A stretch of DNA of 61,372 nt from Pyrinomonadaceae bacterium (GTDB lineage: Bacteria > Acidobacteriota > Blastocatellia > Pyrinomonadales > Pyrinomonadaceae): NCBI GenBank assembly GCA_019694345.1, contig JAIBCA010000159.1, positions 1 to 61,372 of the forward strand, in the 5' to 3' direction. Position numbers and translations under genes: made by a program. The notes under the pieces are model-generated. The model saw only the letters and a list, made by a program, of their open reading frames with translations. It was not told where the DNA came from and made no database searches. The first letter of the stretch is position 1, and each line of letters opens with the position of its first letter. This document shows, one piece after another, positions 50,781 through 60,533 of this stretch.

Positions 50781-52280
50781 ATGTTCACCTCGTTAAAGCC
50801 CCTTTTTTGCATCTTTCTTTTCGCTGTGATCGCCGCTTTTGCTCCAATTTCTGTCGTTGGACAGCAGCGATCGACGCTGATCGTCAACGCCGACATCATC
50901 GACGGAAGCGGTAGGCCCGCGTTTCGCGGCGATATCAGGATCAAGGGGGACCGCATTGTCAAGATCGGCAAGTTAAAACGAACTGCGGACGACGATGTGA
51001 TCGACGCCGGCGGATTTGTCATCGCCCCGGGGTTTATCGACATTCACAACCACTCGGAGTCCGGACTGTTAAAAGAAGGAACAGCCGCGAATCAGGTCTC
51101 GCAGGGCATTACGACGCTTTTCGTCGGGCCCGATGGCGGCTCGCCCTATCCGATCGACGACTATTTCCTAAATCTGAGCGGAAAGGTAGCGGTGAATGTC
51201 GGGGCTTTCATTGGCCATGCCTCGGTCCGCGAAGCGGTGATGAAGAATGACTACACCCGCAAAGCGACCGACGACGAGATAAAGCGTATGGCCGAGCTGG
51301 TCGACTTGAGTATGCGGCAGGGAGCGTTTGGATTATCGTCCGGGCTCGAGTATGACGTCGGCTTTTCGGCATCGACCGAGGAAATGGTCGCCCTTGCGCG
51401 TGCGGCGGCAAAATACCGCGGCATCTATATGACGCATATGCGCGATGAGGAAGAAGGGATGCTCGACGCCCTTCGCGAATCGATCCGCATCGGCCGCGAG
51501 GCAAAACTTCCCGTTCAGATCTCGCACATCAAGATGGGCAACCGCAACGTCTGGGGCAAGTCGGCAGAAGCGATCGCCATCGTCGAAGAGGCTCGCCGGT
51601 CCGGCTTTGACGTCACCGCCGACGCCTATCCGTACACAGCGTGGGCCTCGACCATCACGGTTCTTGTGCCATCACGCAAACACGATGACCGATCCGAGGT
51701 CGAACGCGGTTTGAGCAATGTCGGCGGAGCGGACAAGGTGCTCGTGACCAGCTGCTCGGCTCACCGCGACTACGAGGGCAAGACGCTGGAGCAGATCGCC
51801 GCGTCAAAAAATACCACACCCGTCGATGTTTACATCCAGATCGTCAAGGACGGCGGTGCCGGCGTCGTCTGCAACTCGATGAACGAGGCGGACGTTAAGG
51901 CATTCTACGAGCAGCCGTGGGTCATGGTCTCGAGCGATGGCGGCATCGGTAGCCGACATCCACGAGGCACGGGAACGTTTACACGTGTTCTGGGACGGTT
52001 TGTCCGCGAAAATAACTGGTTCAGCCTGGAGGAAGCGGTCCGGAAAATGTCGTCGATGCCGGCGGCCCGTCTGCGGCTAAAGGACCGCGGATCGATAAAA
52101 AAGGGAATGAAAGCGGACCTTGTCCTGTTCGACAAGAACAAGGTCATCGACCGTGCGACCTTTGCCGAACCACAAACATTTTCTGAAGGCATCCGATCGG
52201 TCTTCGTTAACGGTGTCCGGGTCTGGTCCGACGGAAAAATTACAGGCGCCACACCCGGCTCGATCCTTCGCCGACATTAG
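50781..52280 (+). CDS. Secreted D-aminoacylase-like amidohydrolase
   Basis: Exported metal-dependent amidohydrolase, 499 residues from the ATG at 50781 with a signal peptide ([21 protein letters not shown]). [14 protein letters not shown] supplies the first two metal-binding His residues, [13 protein letters not shown] and [11 protein letters not shown] further His residues, and [18 protein letters not shown] the conserved Asp. This order fits N-acyl-D-amino-acid deacylases, which release D-amino acids. It may help recycle D-amino acids; the nearby glutamate racemase murI is suggestive only. Confidence 0.85.
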   Translation: MFTSLKPLFCIFLFAVIAAFAPISVVGQQRSTLIVNADIIDGSGRPAFRGDIRIKGDRIVKIGKLKRTADDDVIDAGGFVIAPGFIDIHNHSESGLLKEGTAANQVSQGITTLFVGPDGGSPYPIDDYFLNLSGKVAVNVGAFIGHASVREAVMKNDYTRKATDDEIKRMAELVDLSMRQGAFGLSSGLEYDVGFSASTEEMVALARAAAKYRGIYMTHMRDEEEGMLDALRESIRIGREAKLPVQISHIKMGNRNVWGKSAEAIAIVEEARRSGFDVTADAYPYTAWASTITVLVPSRKHDDRSEVERGLSNVGGADKVLVTSCSAHRDYEGKTLEQIAASKNTTPVDVYIQIVKDGGAGVVCNSMNEADVKAFYEQPWVMVSSDGGIGSRHPRGTGTFTRVLGRFVRENNWFSLEEAVRKMSSMPAARLRLKDRGSIKKGMKADLVLFDKNKVIDRATFAEPQTFSEGIRSVFVNGVRVWSDGKITGATPGSILRRH

Positions 52281-52999
52281 CCGGCAAGGGCGTTGCGCTG
52301 TATCTCGAACAGCCGATTGACGCCGATCTCAGCCAGTATCAGCATCTCGTCCATCTGCTCGCGTGAGAAGGGTTCCTTTTCCGCCGTGCCCTGTAGCTCG
52401 ATGAACTTGCCGCTGCCGGTGCAGACGACGTTCATATCGACATCCGCGGTCGAATCTTCCTGATACGCCAGATCGAGCACCGACGTGCCTTCGATAATGC
52501 CGACGCTGACAGCCGCGACCTCGCTGAGAATCGGGTTTGTCCGTATCACGCCAGTTCTAACGAGCTTTCGGCACGCCAAGGCAAGCGCGACGTACGCTCC
52601 CGTGATCGATGCGCAGCGTGTGCCGCCATCGGCCTGTATCACGTCGCAATCGAGAAAAATCTGACGTTCCCCGAGCAGTTTGGTGTCCACCACGGCCCGG
52701 AGGCTTCGGCCGATCAGGCGCTGTATCTCCTGAGTACGGCCGGACGGGCCGTTTTTTGTTTCCCGCTGTGTGCGGGTGTTGGTCGCCCGCGGCAGCATTG
52801 CGTATTCCGCAGTGACCCAGCCGAGGCCTTTGTTGCGCATGAACAACGGCACACGGTCCTCGACCGATGCCGTGCAGATCACTTTCGTTCCGCCGACCTC
52901 GATCAGTGCTGAGCCTTCGGCGTATGGCGAAATGTTCGGCGTGATCTTGGTGTTGCGAATCTGGTCATGTGTTCTGTTATCTTGCCTTGAATATGTCAT
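52277..52999 (-). CDS. rph: Ribonuclease PH
   Basis: Phosphorolytic 3'-5' exoribonuclease that trims tRNA 3' ends. [20 protein letters not shown] segment (here [19 protein letters not shown]), [52 protein letters not shown] and [13 protein letters not shown] are full RNase PH signatures. The ATG at 52999 (240 residues) fits family length; the frame extends to 53023. It overlaps the convergent amidohydrolase gene by 4 bp. Confidence 0.95.
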   Translation of the reverse strand: MTYSRQDNRTHDQIRNTKITPNISPYAEGSALIEVGGTKVICTASVEDRVPLFMRNKGLGWVTAEYAMLPRATNTRTQRETKNGPSGRTQEIQRLIGRSLRAVVDTKLLGERQIFLDCDVIQADGGTRCASITGAYVALALACRKLVRTGVIRTNPILSEVAAVSVGIIEGTSVLDLAYQEDSTADVDMNVVCTGSGKFIELQGTAEKEPFSREQMDEMLILAEIGVNRLFEIQRNALAG

Positions 53000-53081
53000 T
53001 AGTACTTTTTGTCCGCAGATCAACCCGGATATCGCAGATCAGAAACGATCACTTTTCTGCGTCATTATGGTTCATCCTCGG

Positions 53082-53951
53082 CTAACTCTTCCTTAATTCA
53101 TCAATGCCGTAAACCTCGATCGCCTCAAGCTTCGACGGTTTTGTACCCAGGAACCGCTCGGCGACGCGGGCAAATCTATCAGCGGCGTCTGTCACGTAAA
53201 AATGATCCAGGTCATCGCACAATGTCCGTTTACCGATATGTTCGATCGGATTCTGCAGCCCCTTGTCCATTAATAGCCGGGCGACCTCTTCTGCGGTCGC
53301 CTCGCCGGAATCGACCAGCATAACATTCTCACCCACCGTCCGCTGGATCACCTCGCGCAGGATCGGATAATGTGTACAGCCGAGCACGAGGGCGTCCGGT
53401 GCGAACTCCTTCATTCGGGCGAGATATTTGGCTGCAATGGAGAATGTTTCTGGCTCATTGACCCAGTTCTCTTCGGCCAGCGGCACAAAAAGGGGGCATC
53501 CCGACTGGAGCACCTCGGCGGTGTCTGATGCACGTCTGATCGCTTCGAAGTATGCATTGCTCGCAACTGTCGCCTCAGTCGCGATCACGCCGATCCTTGC
53601 GTGAAGATCGCCTTTAGTAAGCTCAACGGCCTTGCGTCCGCCGGGGCCGATCACGCCGACGACGTCGAGTCCGATCTTTTCGCGTATCTTCGGCAGGGCA
53701 AGCGCCGATGCGGTATTGCAGGCGACCACCAGCATCTTGATCCCGCGTGACGCGAGAAACTGCGAGTTCTCGATCGCATAGCGTTCGACCGTCGCAAGCG
53801 ATTTCGTGCCGTACGGCACGCGCGCCGTGTCACCGAGGTAAATGAACCGTTCGTTCGGAAGCCGATCGTGCAGAGCGCGATAAACCGTCAGGCCACCTAC
53901 GCCGGAATCGAATATACCTATCGGGAGTTGTTCTATCGAAATGGAGTTCAT
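53082..53951 (-). CDS. murI: Glutamate racemase
   Basis: Makes D-glutamate for peptidoglycan. Two catalytic cysteines are present in VVACNTASALALP (about residue 79) and VLGCTHYPILREVI (about residue 190), each in the expected motif, with FDSGVGGLTVYRAL at the N-terminus. At 289 residues it is slightly longer than many MurI, with a C-terminal tail. It is about 80 bp upstream of rph on the same strand. Confidence 0.94.
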   Translation of the reverse strand: MNSISIEQLPIGIFDSGVGGLTVYRALHDRLPNERFIYLGDTARVPYGTKSLATVERYAIENSQFLASRGIKMLVVACNTASALALPKIREKIGLDVVGVIGPGGRKAVELTKGDLHARIGVIATEATVASNAYFEAIRRASDTAEVLQSGCPLFVPLAEENWVNEPETFSIAAKYLARMKEFAPDALVLGCTHYPILREVIQRTVGENVMLVDSGEATAEEVARLLMDKGLQNPIEHIGKRTLCDDLDHFYVTDAADRFARVAERFLGTKPSKLEAIEVYGIDELRKS

Positions 53952-54030
53952 CTTAAACCGGCCGAATTATAGAGGATACTCCTCAGCAGGTGTAAAATCC
54001 AAAACGCACGGTACCACCGATGTCGTCCGG

Positions 54031-55233
54031 TTACTTTCGTGTAGATCTAATTAAGAGATAACCGACCGCAAGTACCAGCAGCACCGCGACTATCTGCAGC
54101 CTTGGGTCGCGTGCGTAATCGAGCACGAGGTCGACCGGTCCCGAGACCTCTTCGGTTACGCTTCGCTCAGTCGTTTTGCCCGGGCCGGCTTCCAATCTCG
54201 CCCGTGCGTTCTTGAGAATTCGGGTGACACGTTCATTAGCCTCGGTCGTGACGACCCGTCGTGTCATTCCGCTGAAAAGGCCGTCGAGAGCGTCGGATCG
54301 CGAGCGGTCTGTAAAGACCAAGTACGCCGCCTCGCTGTCTGCCATGCGCATAAAAACGGCAAATGACAGGGACGAATCAACATACCGGCTGGCGAAGATC
54401 TGCTTGGCGGCAATAAAGATCTGTTCCGGCCCGGCCGCCTGACGTTTGAAGGCCGCCCGGTGGGTTAGAGCGATCATCGGATTCAGTCCAAAATCGACCA
54501 TCGTCCAACTAAGCTCATTTTCAACACCATTAAGATCAGATGCCGGAAATCTCTTTAGGTATTCATAGAATTCGGGTGCAAATTGCCTTACGATCTGCGA
54601 TCCGTCGAGCAATAACCGATGATTTTCAGCCAAACGAACGGGCTCTCGCCGGTTTGCGTACTCCCCGAGTGCACTATCACCCTTGGCCGCGTAACCGCTC
54701 ACATAACCGGCCAGCATTTGCCGCATCAGGTCCGTGGCTCGCTCGCGATGATCGGCGGCTTTCCAGTCGATCTCTGCCTGAAAGCGCTTTATCATCTCGG
54801 CCGACATATTCAGGTCGCATTTTCCGACGACGCATTTCCGGAGTTCCTCAAAATCGCGGTCCTCGTTGGTCAGATCCTTGAGATCGGCGGCCGATGGCGT
54901 TGAACTGAACTTGCCCCCGCCCTTGAACGACGAGTCTTTGCGCTGCGACAGACTCTCGGCAAACGTCGGCAAACCCAGTTCGCCGGAAATGTTTACGCGC
55001 ACTACGCCGAAAACCCCGATCTCCTGTTTATCGGTGACCGACAGCATTTTGACGATGATCTCACCCTTATCAAGAGCGTCGAGATCCTGATCGGCGAACG
55101 CGGCCCGCTCGGTCAGAAATTTACGAAATTCCGCAGCCGATACCTGCGCACTTGCCGGCACGGCCATGAATGCCGCACACACAGTCGAAATAAGAATGAC
55201 AGTGAGTCGCGTCCTATATCGCGTAATGGCCAT
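54031..55233 (-). CDS. Membrane-anchored exported protein of unknown function
   Basis: Family not recognised. The 400-residue product has a signal peptide (RLTVILISTVCAAFMAVPASA) and a C-terminal transmembrane helix (IVAVLLVLAVGYLLI) followed by a short basic tail, so it is probably anchored with its body outside the cytoplasm. A middle region, VKMLSVTDKQEIGVFGVVRVN, could be a beta domain. The ATG at 55233 is used; a longer start exists at 55245. It lies downstream of the tmRNA gene. Confidence 0.7.
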   Translation of the reverse strand: MAITRYRTRLTVILISTVCAAFMAVPASAQVSAAEFRKFLTERAAFADQDLDALDKGEIIVKMLSVTDKQEIGVFGVVRVNISGELGLPTFAESLSQRKDSSFKGGGKFSSTPSAADLKDLTNEDRDFEELRKCVVGKCDLNMSAEMIKRFQAEIDWKAADHRERATDLMRQMLAGYVSGYAAKGDSALGEYANRREPVRLAENHRLLLDGSQIVRQFAPEFYEYLKRFPASDLNGVENELSWTMVDFGLNPMIALTHRAAFKRQAAGPEQIFIAAKQIFASRYVDSSLSFAVFMRMADSEAAYLVFTDRSRSDALDGLFSGMTRRVVTTEANERVTRILKNARARLEAGPGKTTERSVTEEVSGPVDLVLDYARDPRLQIVAVLLVLAVGYLLIRSTRK

Positions 55234-55319
55234 ATCCGGCACCATTATACGATTTTTCTGCAGGTGAGTGAATGCCCCTTTTCAGAGCGTTTTCGTTGAT
55301 CTGGTTGTAAATAAATTGA

Positions 55320-55695
55320 TGGTGGAGGCGGCGGGAATCGAACCCGCATCCAAAGGTTGCGACCAGTGAAATCTACACGTTTAGTCGTGTTCACTTGAAT
55401 TTCGCCATCCGAGAGCAGATGAACCGACAAGACCTCTCAAACAGCTAACCCGGCTGAGTTTAAGCCGCGTCTGCAGGTGGTGGACGCGCCCGAGCCTGAA
55501 CTGAGTTATGCCAAGCAGGGTCGCATCAGGCGGACTTCCCCGTTGACATTGCTGTAGCTAAAGTTAATTAGGCAGCAAGAGCTAATTCTTGATTAGCATT
55601 TGTTTCGCATCAAGTTTTTTTAACGAGCTAACCTGTGCAAAGCCCGACGTGCATTCAAAGATCTATACAAGCCCCTGTCGAAGCCTGTCGCCCCC
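55320..55695 (-). ncRNA. ssrA: Transfer-messenger RNA (tmRNA)
   Basis: Rescues stalled ribosomes and adds a degradation tag. The mature 5' end GGGGGCG (from 55695) pairs with CGCCTCC near the 3' end (with one G-U), and the 3' end carries GGTTCGATTCC (T-arm) and an encoded CCA at 55320-55322. The mRNA-like part in the ELALAA frame reads ...ETNANQELALAA then TAA; the resume codon is uncertain. The total length is about 376 nt. A TACACT -10-like box is at 55708-55713, so transcription starts a few bases upstream of the mature end. Confidence 0.92.
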
Positions 55696-55707
55696 ACGAG
55701 GAAGGAC

Positions 55708-55713
55708 AGTGTA
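55708..55713 (-). promoter_or_regulatory. Candidate -10 box of the tmRNA promoter
   Basis: TACACT on the minus strand, placed to start transcription about 6 nt upstream of the tmRNA 5' end. A convincing -35 hexamer at 17 bp is not seen, so only the -10 is proposed. Confidence 0.35.
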
Positions 55714-55747
55714 CCGTATTGTGATGAAAATTAAAAGGTTCAGGTTG

Positions 55748-57133
55748 TCACGCCGCTTGCCCGTTTGCAACGAGAGTTGGGTATTTACCGGTCCAGCACG
55801 CCGAGCAGGTGGTTGAGGCGTCCAGGCCGATGCTCGCGAGCATGCCCTCAAGCGAAAGGTAGCCGAGGCTGTCGGCTCCGATGTACTGACACGTTTCCTC
55901 GATAGTCATGCGGGAGGCGATCAGGTCTTTGCGGTGAGGCGTATCCACGCCATAGTAGCACGAGTGGGCGGTCGGAGGGCACGAGATCCGCATATGCACC
56001 TCTTTGGCACCGGCCTCACGAACCATTTCGACGATCTTCTTTGACGTGGTGCCGCGGACAATCGAATCATCGACCAGCACCACGCGTCGGCCGCTAATCA
56101 GGTCCTTGATCGGGTTGAGTTTTAGCCGGACGCCAAACGAGCGGATCGACTGAGACGGTTCGATAAAAGTCCGTCCGACATAATGATTGCGAATGATCGC
56201 TTGGCGAAAATTGATTCCCGATTCGGCGGCAAAACCGATAGCCGCCGCCACACCTGAGTCCGGCACCGGCACGATCAGGTCAGCCTCGACCGGCTGTTCG
56301 ACAGCGAGTTGGCGGCCCATCTTGTGCCTGGATTCATTGACCGATCTGCCGAAAATGGTCGAATCGGGCCGCGAAAAATATACGTGTTCAAACGTGCAGA
56401 CCGAGTGGGCCTTTCTCTCGAAGGGTTTTGAAGAATGAACCCCGTCGGCATCGATGATGAGCATCTCACCGGGCTCGACCTCGCGGACATACTCGGCGTC
56501 CATCAGGTCAAACGCGCAGGTCTCGGATGCTACACACCACGCTCCCTGAAACTTGCCGAGTACCAATGGCCTGAAGCCACGCGGGTCACGCACCGCGATC
56601 AATGCCGTCGGCGTAAGAAACAACAAGCAATACGCCCCTTCGGTCTCGCTCAGCACCTTTTCGATAGCCTCGACGGCATTTTTGGCGGGCGTCCGGGCGA
56701 TGGCGTGCAAAATGGTCTCGGTATCCGAGGTAGACGAAAAGATCGCTCCGGCTTTTTCGAGCTCAGCCCGTTTCTGATCGGCGAAGGGAAGATTGCCGTT
56801 GTGGCATACCGCGATCTTGCCATGCTGACAAGTGACCGAAAACGGCTGAACTTCCTTTATCGTGTTCTTGCCGGCGGTCGAATATCGCGTGTGCCCGATC
56901 GCGCTCGATCCGGTCAGTTTCTTAAGAATGTCAGGATTTAGAACGTCAGCGACGAGGCCTATCGCCCTGTGCTGATAGAGGTCGTCGCCCTCGGCCGAGA
57001 CGATCCCGCAGGCCTCTTGGCCGCGATGCTGCAGTGCGAACAGACCCAACTGCGTAAGCGTAGATGCCTCTCTGTGGCCGAATATGCCAAAGATGCCGCA
57101 CTCTTCGTGCAATTTGTCGAGAACGAGTTCCAT
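55748..57133 (-). CDS. purF: Amidophosphoribosyltransferase
   Basis: First committed step of purine synthesis: PRPP plus glutamine to phosphoribosylamine. Eleven residues precede the Cys of ECGIFGIFGHREA, the N-terminal nucleophile exposed after propeptide removal. SAIGHTRYSTAG is the glutaminase loop and VVLVDDSIVRGTTSKK the PRPP site. Cysteines in CTFEHVYFSRPD, ISCPPTAHSC and TCSACWTG match the [4Fe-4S] ligand set of the Bacillus-type enzyme. The length of 461 is usual. It lies upstream of the tmRNA gene on the same strand. Confidence 0.96.
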   Translation of the reverse strand: MELVLDKLHEECGIFGIFGHREASTLTQLGLFALQHRGQEACGIVSAEGDDLYQHRAIGLVADVLNPDILKKLTGSSAIGHTRYSTAGKNTIKEVQPFSVTCQHGKIAVCHNGNLPFADQKRAELEKAGAIFSSTSDTETILHAIARTPAKNAVEAIEKVLSETEGAYCLLFLTPTALIAVRDPRGFRPLVLGKFQGAWCVASETCAFDLMDAEYVREVEPGEMLIIDADGVHSSKPFERKAHSVCTFEHVYFSRPDSTIFGRSVNESRHKMGRQLAVEQPVEADLIVPVPDSGVAAAIGFAAESGINFRQAIIRNHYVGRTFIEPSQSIRSFGVRLKLNPIKDLISGRRVVLVDDSIVRGTTSKKIVEMVREAGAKEVHMRISCPPTAHSCYYGVDTPHRKDLIASRMTIEETCQYIGADSLGYLSLEGMLASIGLDASTTCSACWTGKYPTLVANGQAA

Positions 57134-57217
57134 TTGCTATCCATTTTGCCACACAGGGCAAAGAGAGGACAGGGCCGAGAGCTCTTTCCGGCTCATGGCG
57201 GCGGATCCGACGAGGGC

Positions 57218-59500
57218 CTACCCCTTCGATGCCTGAACGGAAATGATGACGCACTTAGACGTTGGCGTGCAACTGCGCTTTGCGACGCTGCCGAGCGGTA
57301 TCAGCGGATTTGCCTCCGGGAAATACGCTGCCGCGCAATCTGCCGGTATCTCGTATGGAACTACGGAAAAGCCGGAAACATGCCGTTCGACGCCCTCAAA
57401 ATGGCTCGTTATGTCGACATTTTGACCCGGCTTGAGACCATATTTTTCGATGTCGCCGCGGTTCAAAAAGATGACCCTTCGGTGTCCGTCGATGCCGCGA
57501 TAGCGGTCGTCGAGCCCATAGATCGTCGTGTTGAACTGATCGTGCGAACGGATCGTCGTCAGCATCAAGCGTCCCGGCGGGAGTTCGACCGTGCTCAATG
57601 GACTCGCGGTGAACAATGCCTTTCCGGCTGCGGTCGGAAATCTACGCGCACGTGGCGGATTTGGCATATAAAATCCGCCTTCTTCACGGATCCGTTCATT
57701 GTAATTCTCACAACCGGGCACGACCCGCGAAATCGCGTCCCGAATCATGTCGTAATCAGCGGCCATTGCCGCCCAATCGACCGTTGAGCGGCCGCCTAGA
57801 ACGGCATAGGCAAGCGTACAGACGATCCAAGTTTCGCTTCGCAGATGTTCGGAGATCGGCTCGAAAATTCCTTTTGACATCTGAACGTTGAGCATCGTGC
57901 TCTCGGTCGAAACGAATTGTTCGCCGCCCGCCTGAATATCGATCTCGGACCGGCCGAGGCAGGGCAATATTATCGACGTTTTTCCGGGCGTCAGCGCCGT
58001 ACGGTTGAGTTTGGTAATGACCTGAACGGTAAGATCGCAGTTCGCCAGTGCCGCTGAAACCGCATCGGTATCCGGCGACGCCGCGGCGAAGTTTCCGCCC
58101 ATTGCAAAAAACACTTTTGCACGGCCCTCAGCCATCGCCGCGATCGATTCGACGGTATTCAAACCATCCTTCGAGGGTGCGGCAAACCCGAATTCCCGCT
58201 CAAGATTCTCTCGAAACACCGGCGTCATCTTTTCCCAGATCCCCATCGTGCGGTCACCCTGCACATTCGAATGGCCGCGGACCGGGCATAACCCTGCACC
58301 GGCCCTCCCTATCGCACCACGCAGCAGATGGAGATTTACGATGTCCTGTATCGTCGCCACAGCGTCCGTATGCTGCGTCACGCCCATCGCCCAGCAAGTG
58401 ATAAATGACCGAGCGTCGAGGATCATCTGAGCCGCAGTGTCGAGTTGCTCGCGAGAGAGTCCTGATGACGCCAGAATATCCGACATCTCAACTGCGTCGA
58501 GCGATGCCGCCATCTCGTCAAAACCAACCGTATTTGCCGTAATGAACTCTTGGTCAAGAACGCTGCCCCGCGATAACTGCTCGCGTTCGAGCAATATCTT
58601 CATCAGCCCTTTGATAACGGCCATGTCGCCGCCGATGCGGACAGGAAGATGCAGATCAGCCAGCTTTGCCGGGCTCAAACCGAGCACGCCGAATACATTG
58701 CCGTGCTGCGGATTGGGATCGACAAAGCTCGTCAACCCGACCTCTTTGAGCGGATTGATCGCTATCATCTTGGCTCCGGCGGCCTTGGCGGCAGCGAGCG
58801 ACGAGAGCATTCGCGGTGAATTGGTCCCCGGATTTTGCCCGACGACGATGACAAGATCGGTCTTTTCAAAATCCTCCAGCCTGATCGTCGCCTTACCGAG
58901 CCCGATCGATTCGGCCAGGGCAACACTTGTCGATTCGTGGCACATATTAGAACAATCTGGCAAGTTATTGGTGCCGAATTGCCGCACGAAAAGCTGATAT
59001 AGGAATGCTGCCTCGTTCGAGGTTCGGCCCGAAGTGTAGAAAACTGCCTCGTCGGCCGAAGCAAGCGAATTGAGCTTCCCCGCGACCATTCGGATCGCGT
59101 CCTCCCACGAGATAGGTTCGTAATGAGTACCGCCCTCACGCAATATCAGCGGTTCTGTGAGACGGCCCTGGCCGTTGAGCCAGTAATCATCAAATGCGGC
59201 GAGATCCGAAACGCTGTATTCCGCGAAAAAATCGGCTCCGATCTTCTTCTTGGTGCCTTCGTCGGCGAGTGCCTTGGCACCGTTCTCACAAAATTCATTG
59301 ATCGTCCGATGCTCCGGATCCGGCCAAGCACACGATTGGCAATCAATGCCGCCCTTTTGATTGAGCGCCAGCAGGCCGCGAGTAGCGTGGATCGGTCCCA
59401 TTTTGCCATAAAGATGCCTGAGGGCATTTGTCACGGCATGAACGCCCGCCGAGGTTTTCGGCGGCTGCTTGACCTTTAGTTTCAAAGCATCGTCTTTCAT
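57218..59500 (-). CDS. Molybdopterin oxidoreductase, YdeP/FdhF-type
   Basis: A 760-residue molybdoenzyme of the YdeP/formate dehydrogenase-H-like group. GIDCQSCAWPDP and EFCENGAKALADEG near the N-terminus supply Cys residues for a cluster, GQNPGTNSPRMLSSL and MCHESTSVALAESIG bind molybdopterin, and LPGRLMLTTIRSHDQFNTT-type text (PPGRLMLTTIRSHDQFNT) starts the C-terminal domain IV. Electron donor and acceptor are unknown. fdhD lies 32 bp upstream on the same strand, supporting formate-dehydrogenase-like maturation. A 20-bp palindrome sits just before the start. Confidence 0.88.
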   Translation of the reverse strand: MKDDALKLKVKQPPKTSAGVHAVTNALRHLYGKMGPIHATRGLLALNQKGGIDCQSCAWPDPEHRTINEFCENGAKALADEGTKKKIGADFFAEYSVSDLAAFDDYWLNGQGRLTEPLILREGGTHYEPISWEDAIRMVAGKLNSLASADEAVFYTSGRTSNEAAFLYQLFVRQFGTNNLPDCSNMCHESTSVALAESIGLGKATIRLEDFEKTDLVIVVGQNPGTNSPRMLSSLAAAKAAGAKMIAINPLKEVGLTSFVDPNPQHGNVFGVLGLSPAKLADLHLPVRIGGDMAVIKGLMKILLEREQLSRGSVLDQEFITANTVGFDEMAASLDAVEMSDILASSGLSREQLDTAAQMILDARSFITCWAMGVTQHTDAVATIQDIVNLHLLRGAIGRAGAGLCPVRGHSNVQGDRTMGIWEKMTPVFRENLEREFGFAAPSKDGLNTVESIAAMAEGRAKVFFAMGGNFAAASPDTDAVSAALANCDLTVQVITKLNRTALTPGKTSIILPCLGRSEIDIQAGGEQFVSTESTMLNVQMSKGIFEPISEHLRSETWIVCTLAYAVLGGRSTVDWAAMAADYDMIRDAISRVVPGCENYNERIREEGGFYMPNPPRARRFPTAAGKALFTASPLSTVELPPGRLMLTTIRSHDQFNTTIYGLDDRYRGIDGHRRVIFLNRGDIEKYGLKPGQNVDITSHFEGVERHVSGFSVVPYEIPADCAAAYFPEANPLIPLGSVAKRSCTPTSKCVIISVQASKG

Positions 59501-59507
59501 TTCCGTC

Positions 59508-59527
59508 TAATTACTAATTAGTAATTA
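59508..59527. promoter_or_regulatory. 20-bp perfect palindrome upstream of the molybdoenzyme gene
   Basis: TAATTACTAATTAGTAATTA is exactly self-complementary. It occupies most of the 32-bp gap between the fdhD stop and the molybdoenzyme ATG, ending 7 bases before the start codon. Such an AT-rich palindrome resembles the operators of MarR- or Rrf2-type regulators, and binding would block the downstream gene. Confidence 0.5.
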
Positions 59528-59532
59528 ATAAA

Positions 59533-60414
59533 TTAATGATGAACTGCAGTTGTCGTAAGGCCGACACGTTGCCCGCCGCAATAGATATTAAACCGCTCAT
59601 CCCGTACAAATCCGATCAGCGTCATGCCGAATTCATTGGCAAGTTCGACCGCAAGGCTTGACGGTGCGCCGACCGCGGCTAGGACCGGGATCCCGGCCAT
59701 CAGGGCCTTTTGGACAAGCTCGAAACTCGCTCGGCCTGAAACGAGCAACATCTTGTCTGACAAGGGCGTTTCGTTCGTCATGAACTTGGTGCCGATCACT
59801 TTGTCGAGAGCGTTGTGGCGGCCGACGTCTTCGCGGACGATGTCGAGCGTGCCGTCGGCGTTGAATAAAGCCGAAGCGTGCAATCCGCCGGTCGTCTCGA
59901 ATACGGATTGAGCCTCGCGGAGTTTCTGCGGCAGCGAATGAACTACGTCATCGTCTATCGTCAGTTCGCTTTCGATTCGTTTCACGCCGGTAGCGAGGGC
60001 TTCGATCGAGGCTTTGCCGCAGACGCCGCAGCTTGAGGTCGTATAGAAATTGCGTTCGAGACGTTTGAGATCGAGGTCGATTCCGTCATTGAGATCTAAG
60101 CGAATTGTATTCGAATTCAACGCTGACGCTCGGTCGAGTGTACCTTTGTTCGCGCCGATCTTGAGGCCGCAGTGGCGGATCTGTTTGATCTGATCGGGCG
60201 ACGTGATGATGCCTTCGCTAAAGAGAAATCCGGCGGCAAGCTCGCCGTCGTCGCCCGGCGTGCGCATCGTGATCGACACGGCTTTGTGAGTGCCGTCGGG
60301 AAGGCCGATACGGATCTCAAGCGGTTCCTCGACAGCCAAACGGTCGTCAATCTCACGTCCGTCAGACGTTCGAACGAATACTTCAGACTGCGAAACTGCC
60401 TGTGCTGCTTTCAC
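59533..60414 (-). CDS. fdhD: Formate dehydrogenase sulfurtransferase FdhD
   Basis: Passes sulfur to the molybdenum cofactor of formate-dehydrogenase-like enzymes. The CxxC pair lies in TTSSCGVCGKASIEAL (about residue 135), with DVGRHNALDKVIGT and SGRASFELVQKALMAGIPVLAAVGAPSSLAVELA as further FdhD signatures. At 293 residues it is of normal length. It precedes the YdeP/FdhF-type gene on the same strand, 32 bp away, so the two are expected to act together. Confidence 0.95.
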   Translation of the reverse strand: MKAAQAVSQSEVFVRTSDGREIDDRLAVEEPLEIRIGLPDGTHKAVSITMRTPGDDGELAAGFLFSEGIITSPDQIKQIRHCGLKIGANKGTLDRASALNSNTIRLDLNDGIDLDLKRLERNFYTTSSCGVCGKASIEALATGVKRIESELTIDDDVVHSLPQKLREAQSVFETTGGLHASALFNADGTLDIVREDVGRHNALDKVIGTKFMTNETPLSDKMLLVSGRASFELVQKALMAGIPVLAAVGAPSSLAVELANEFGMTLIGFVRDERFNIYCGGQRVGLTTTAVHH

Positions 60415-60444
60415 GTTAAGATTTTAACAGATGGAGCGATTTTC

Positions 60445-60525
60445 ACCGCAGATGACGCAGATAACACAGATCCGGAAAATGATCTTACGAGTTATTTAAT
60501 CCGCATCATCCGCATCATCTGCGGT
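60445..60525 (-). repeat. Long imperfect hairpin 3' of the fumarylacetoacetase gene
   Basis: Arms 60445-60472 and 60498-60525 complement each other over 28 positions with seven differences, all transitions. On the minus-strand RNA each difference becomes a G-U pair, giving one continuous 28-bp stem. It begins 8 nt after the fumarylacetoacetase stop. It resembles widespread ACCGCAGATGACGCAG-type intergenic repeats. Confidence 0.6.
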
Positions 60526-60533
60526 CAATTTAC

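Noticed and set aside
56969..57787. 272-codon plus-strand frame across the purF start and the molybdoenzyme end
   Set aside because: Spans two real genes on the opposite strand and has no domain signature.
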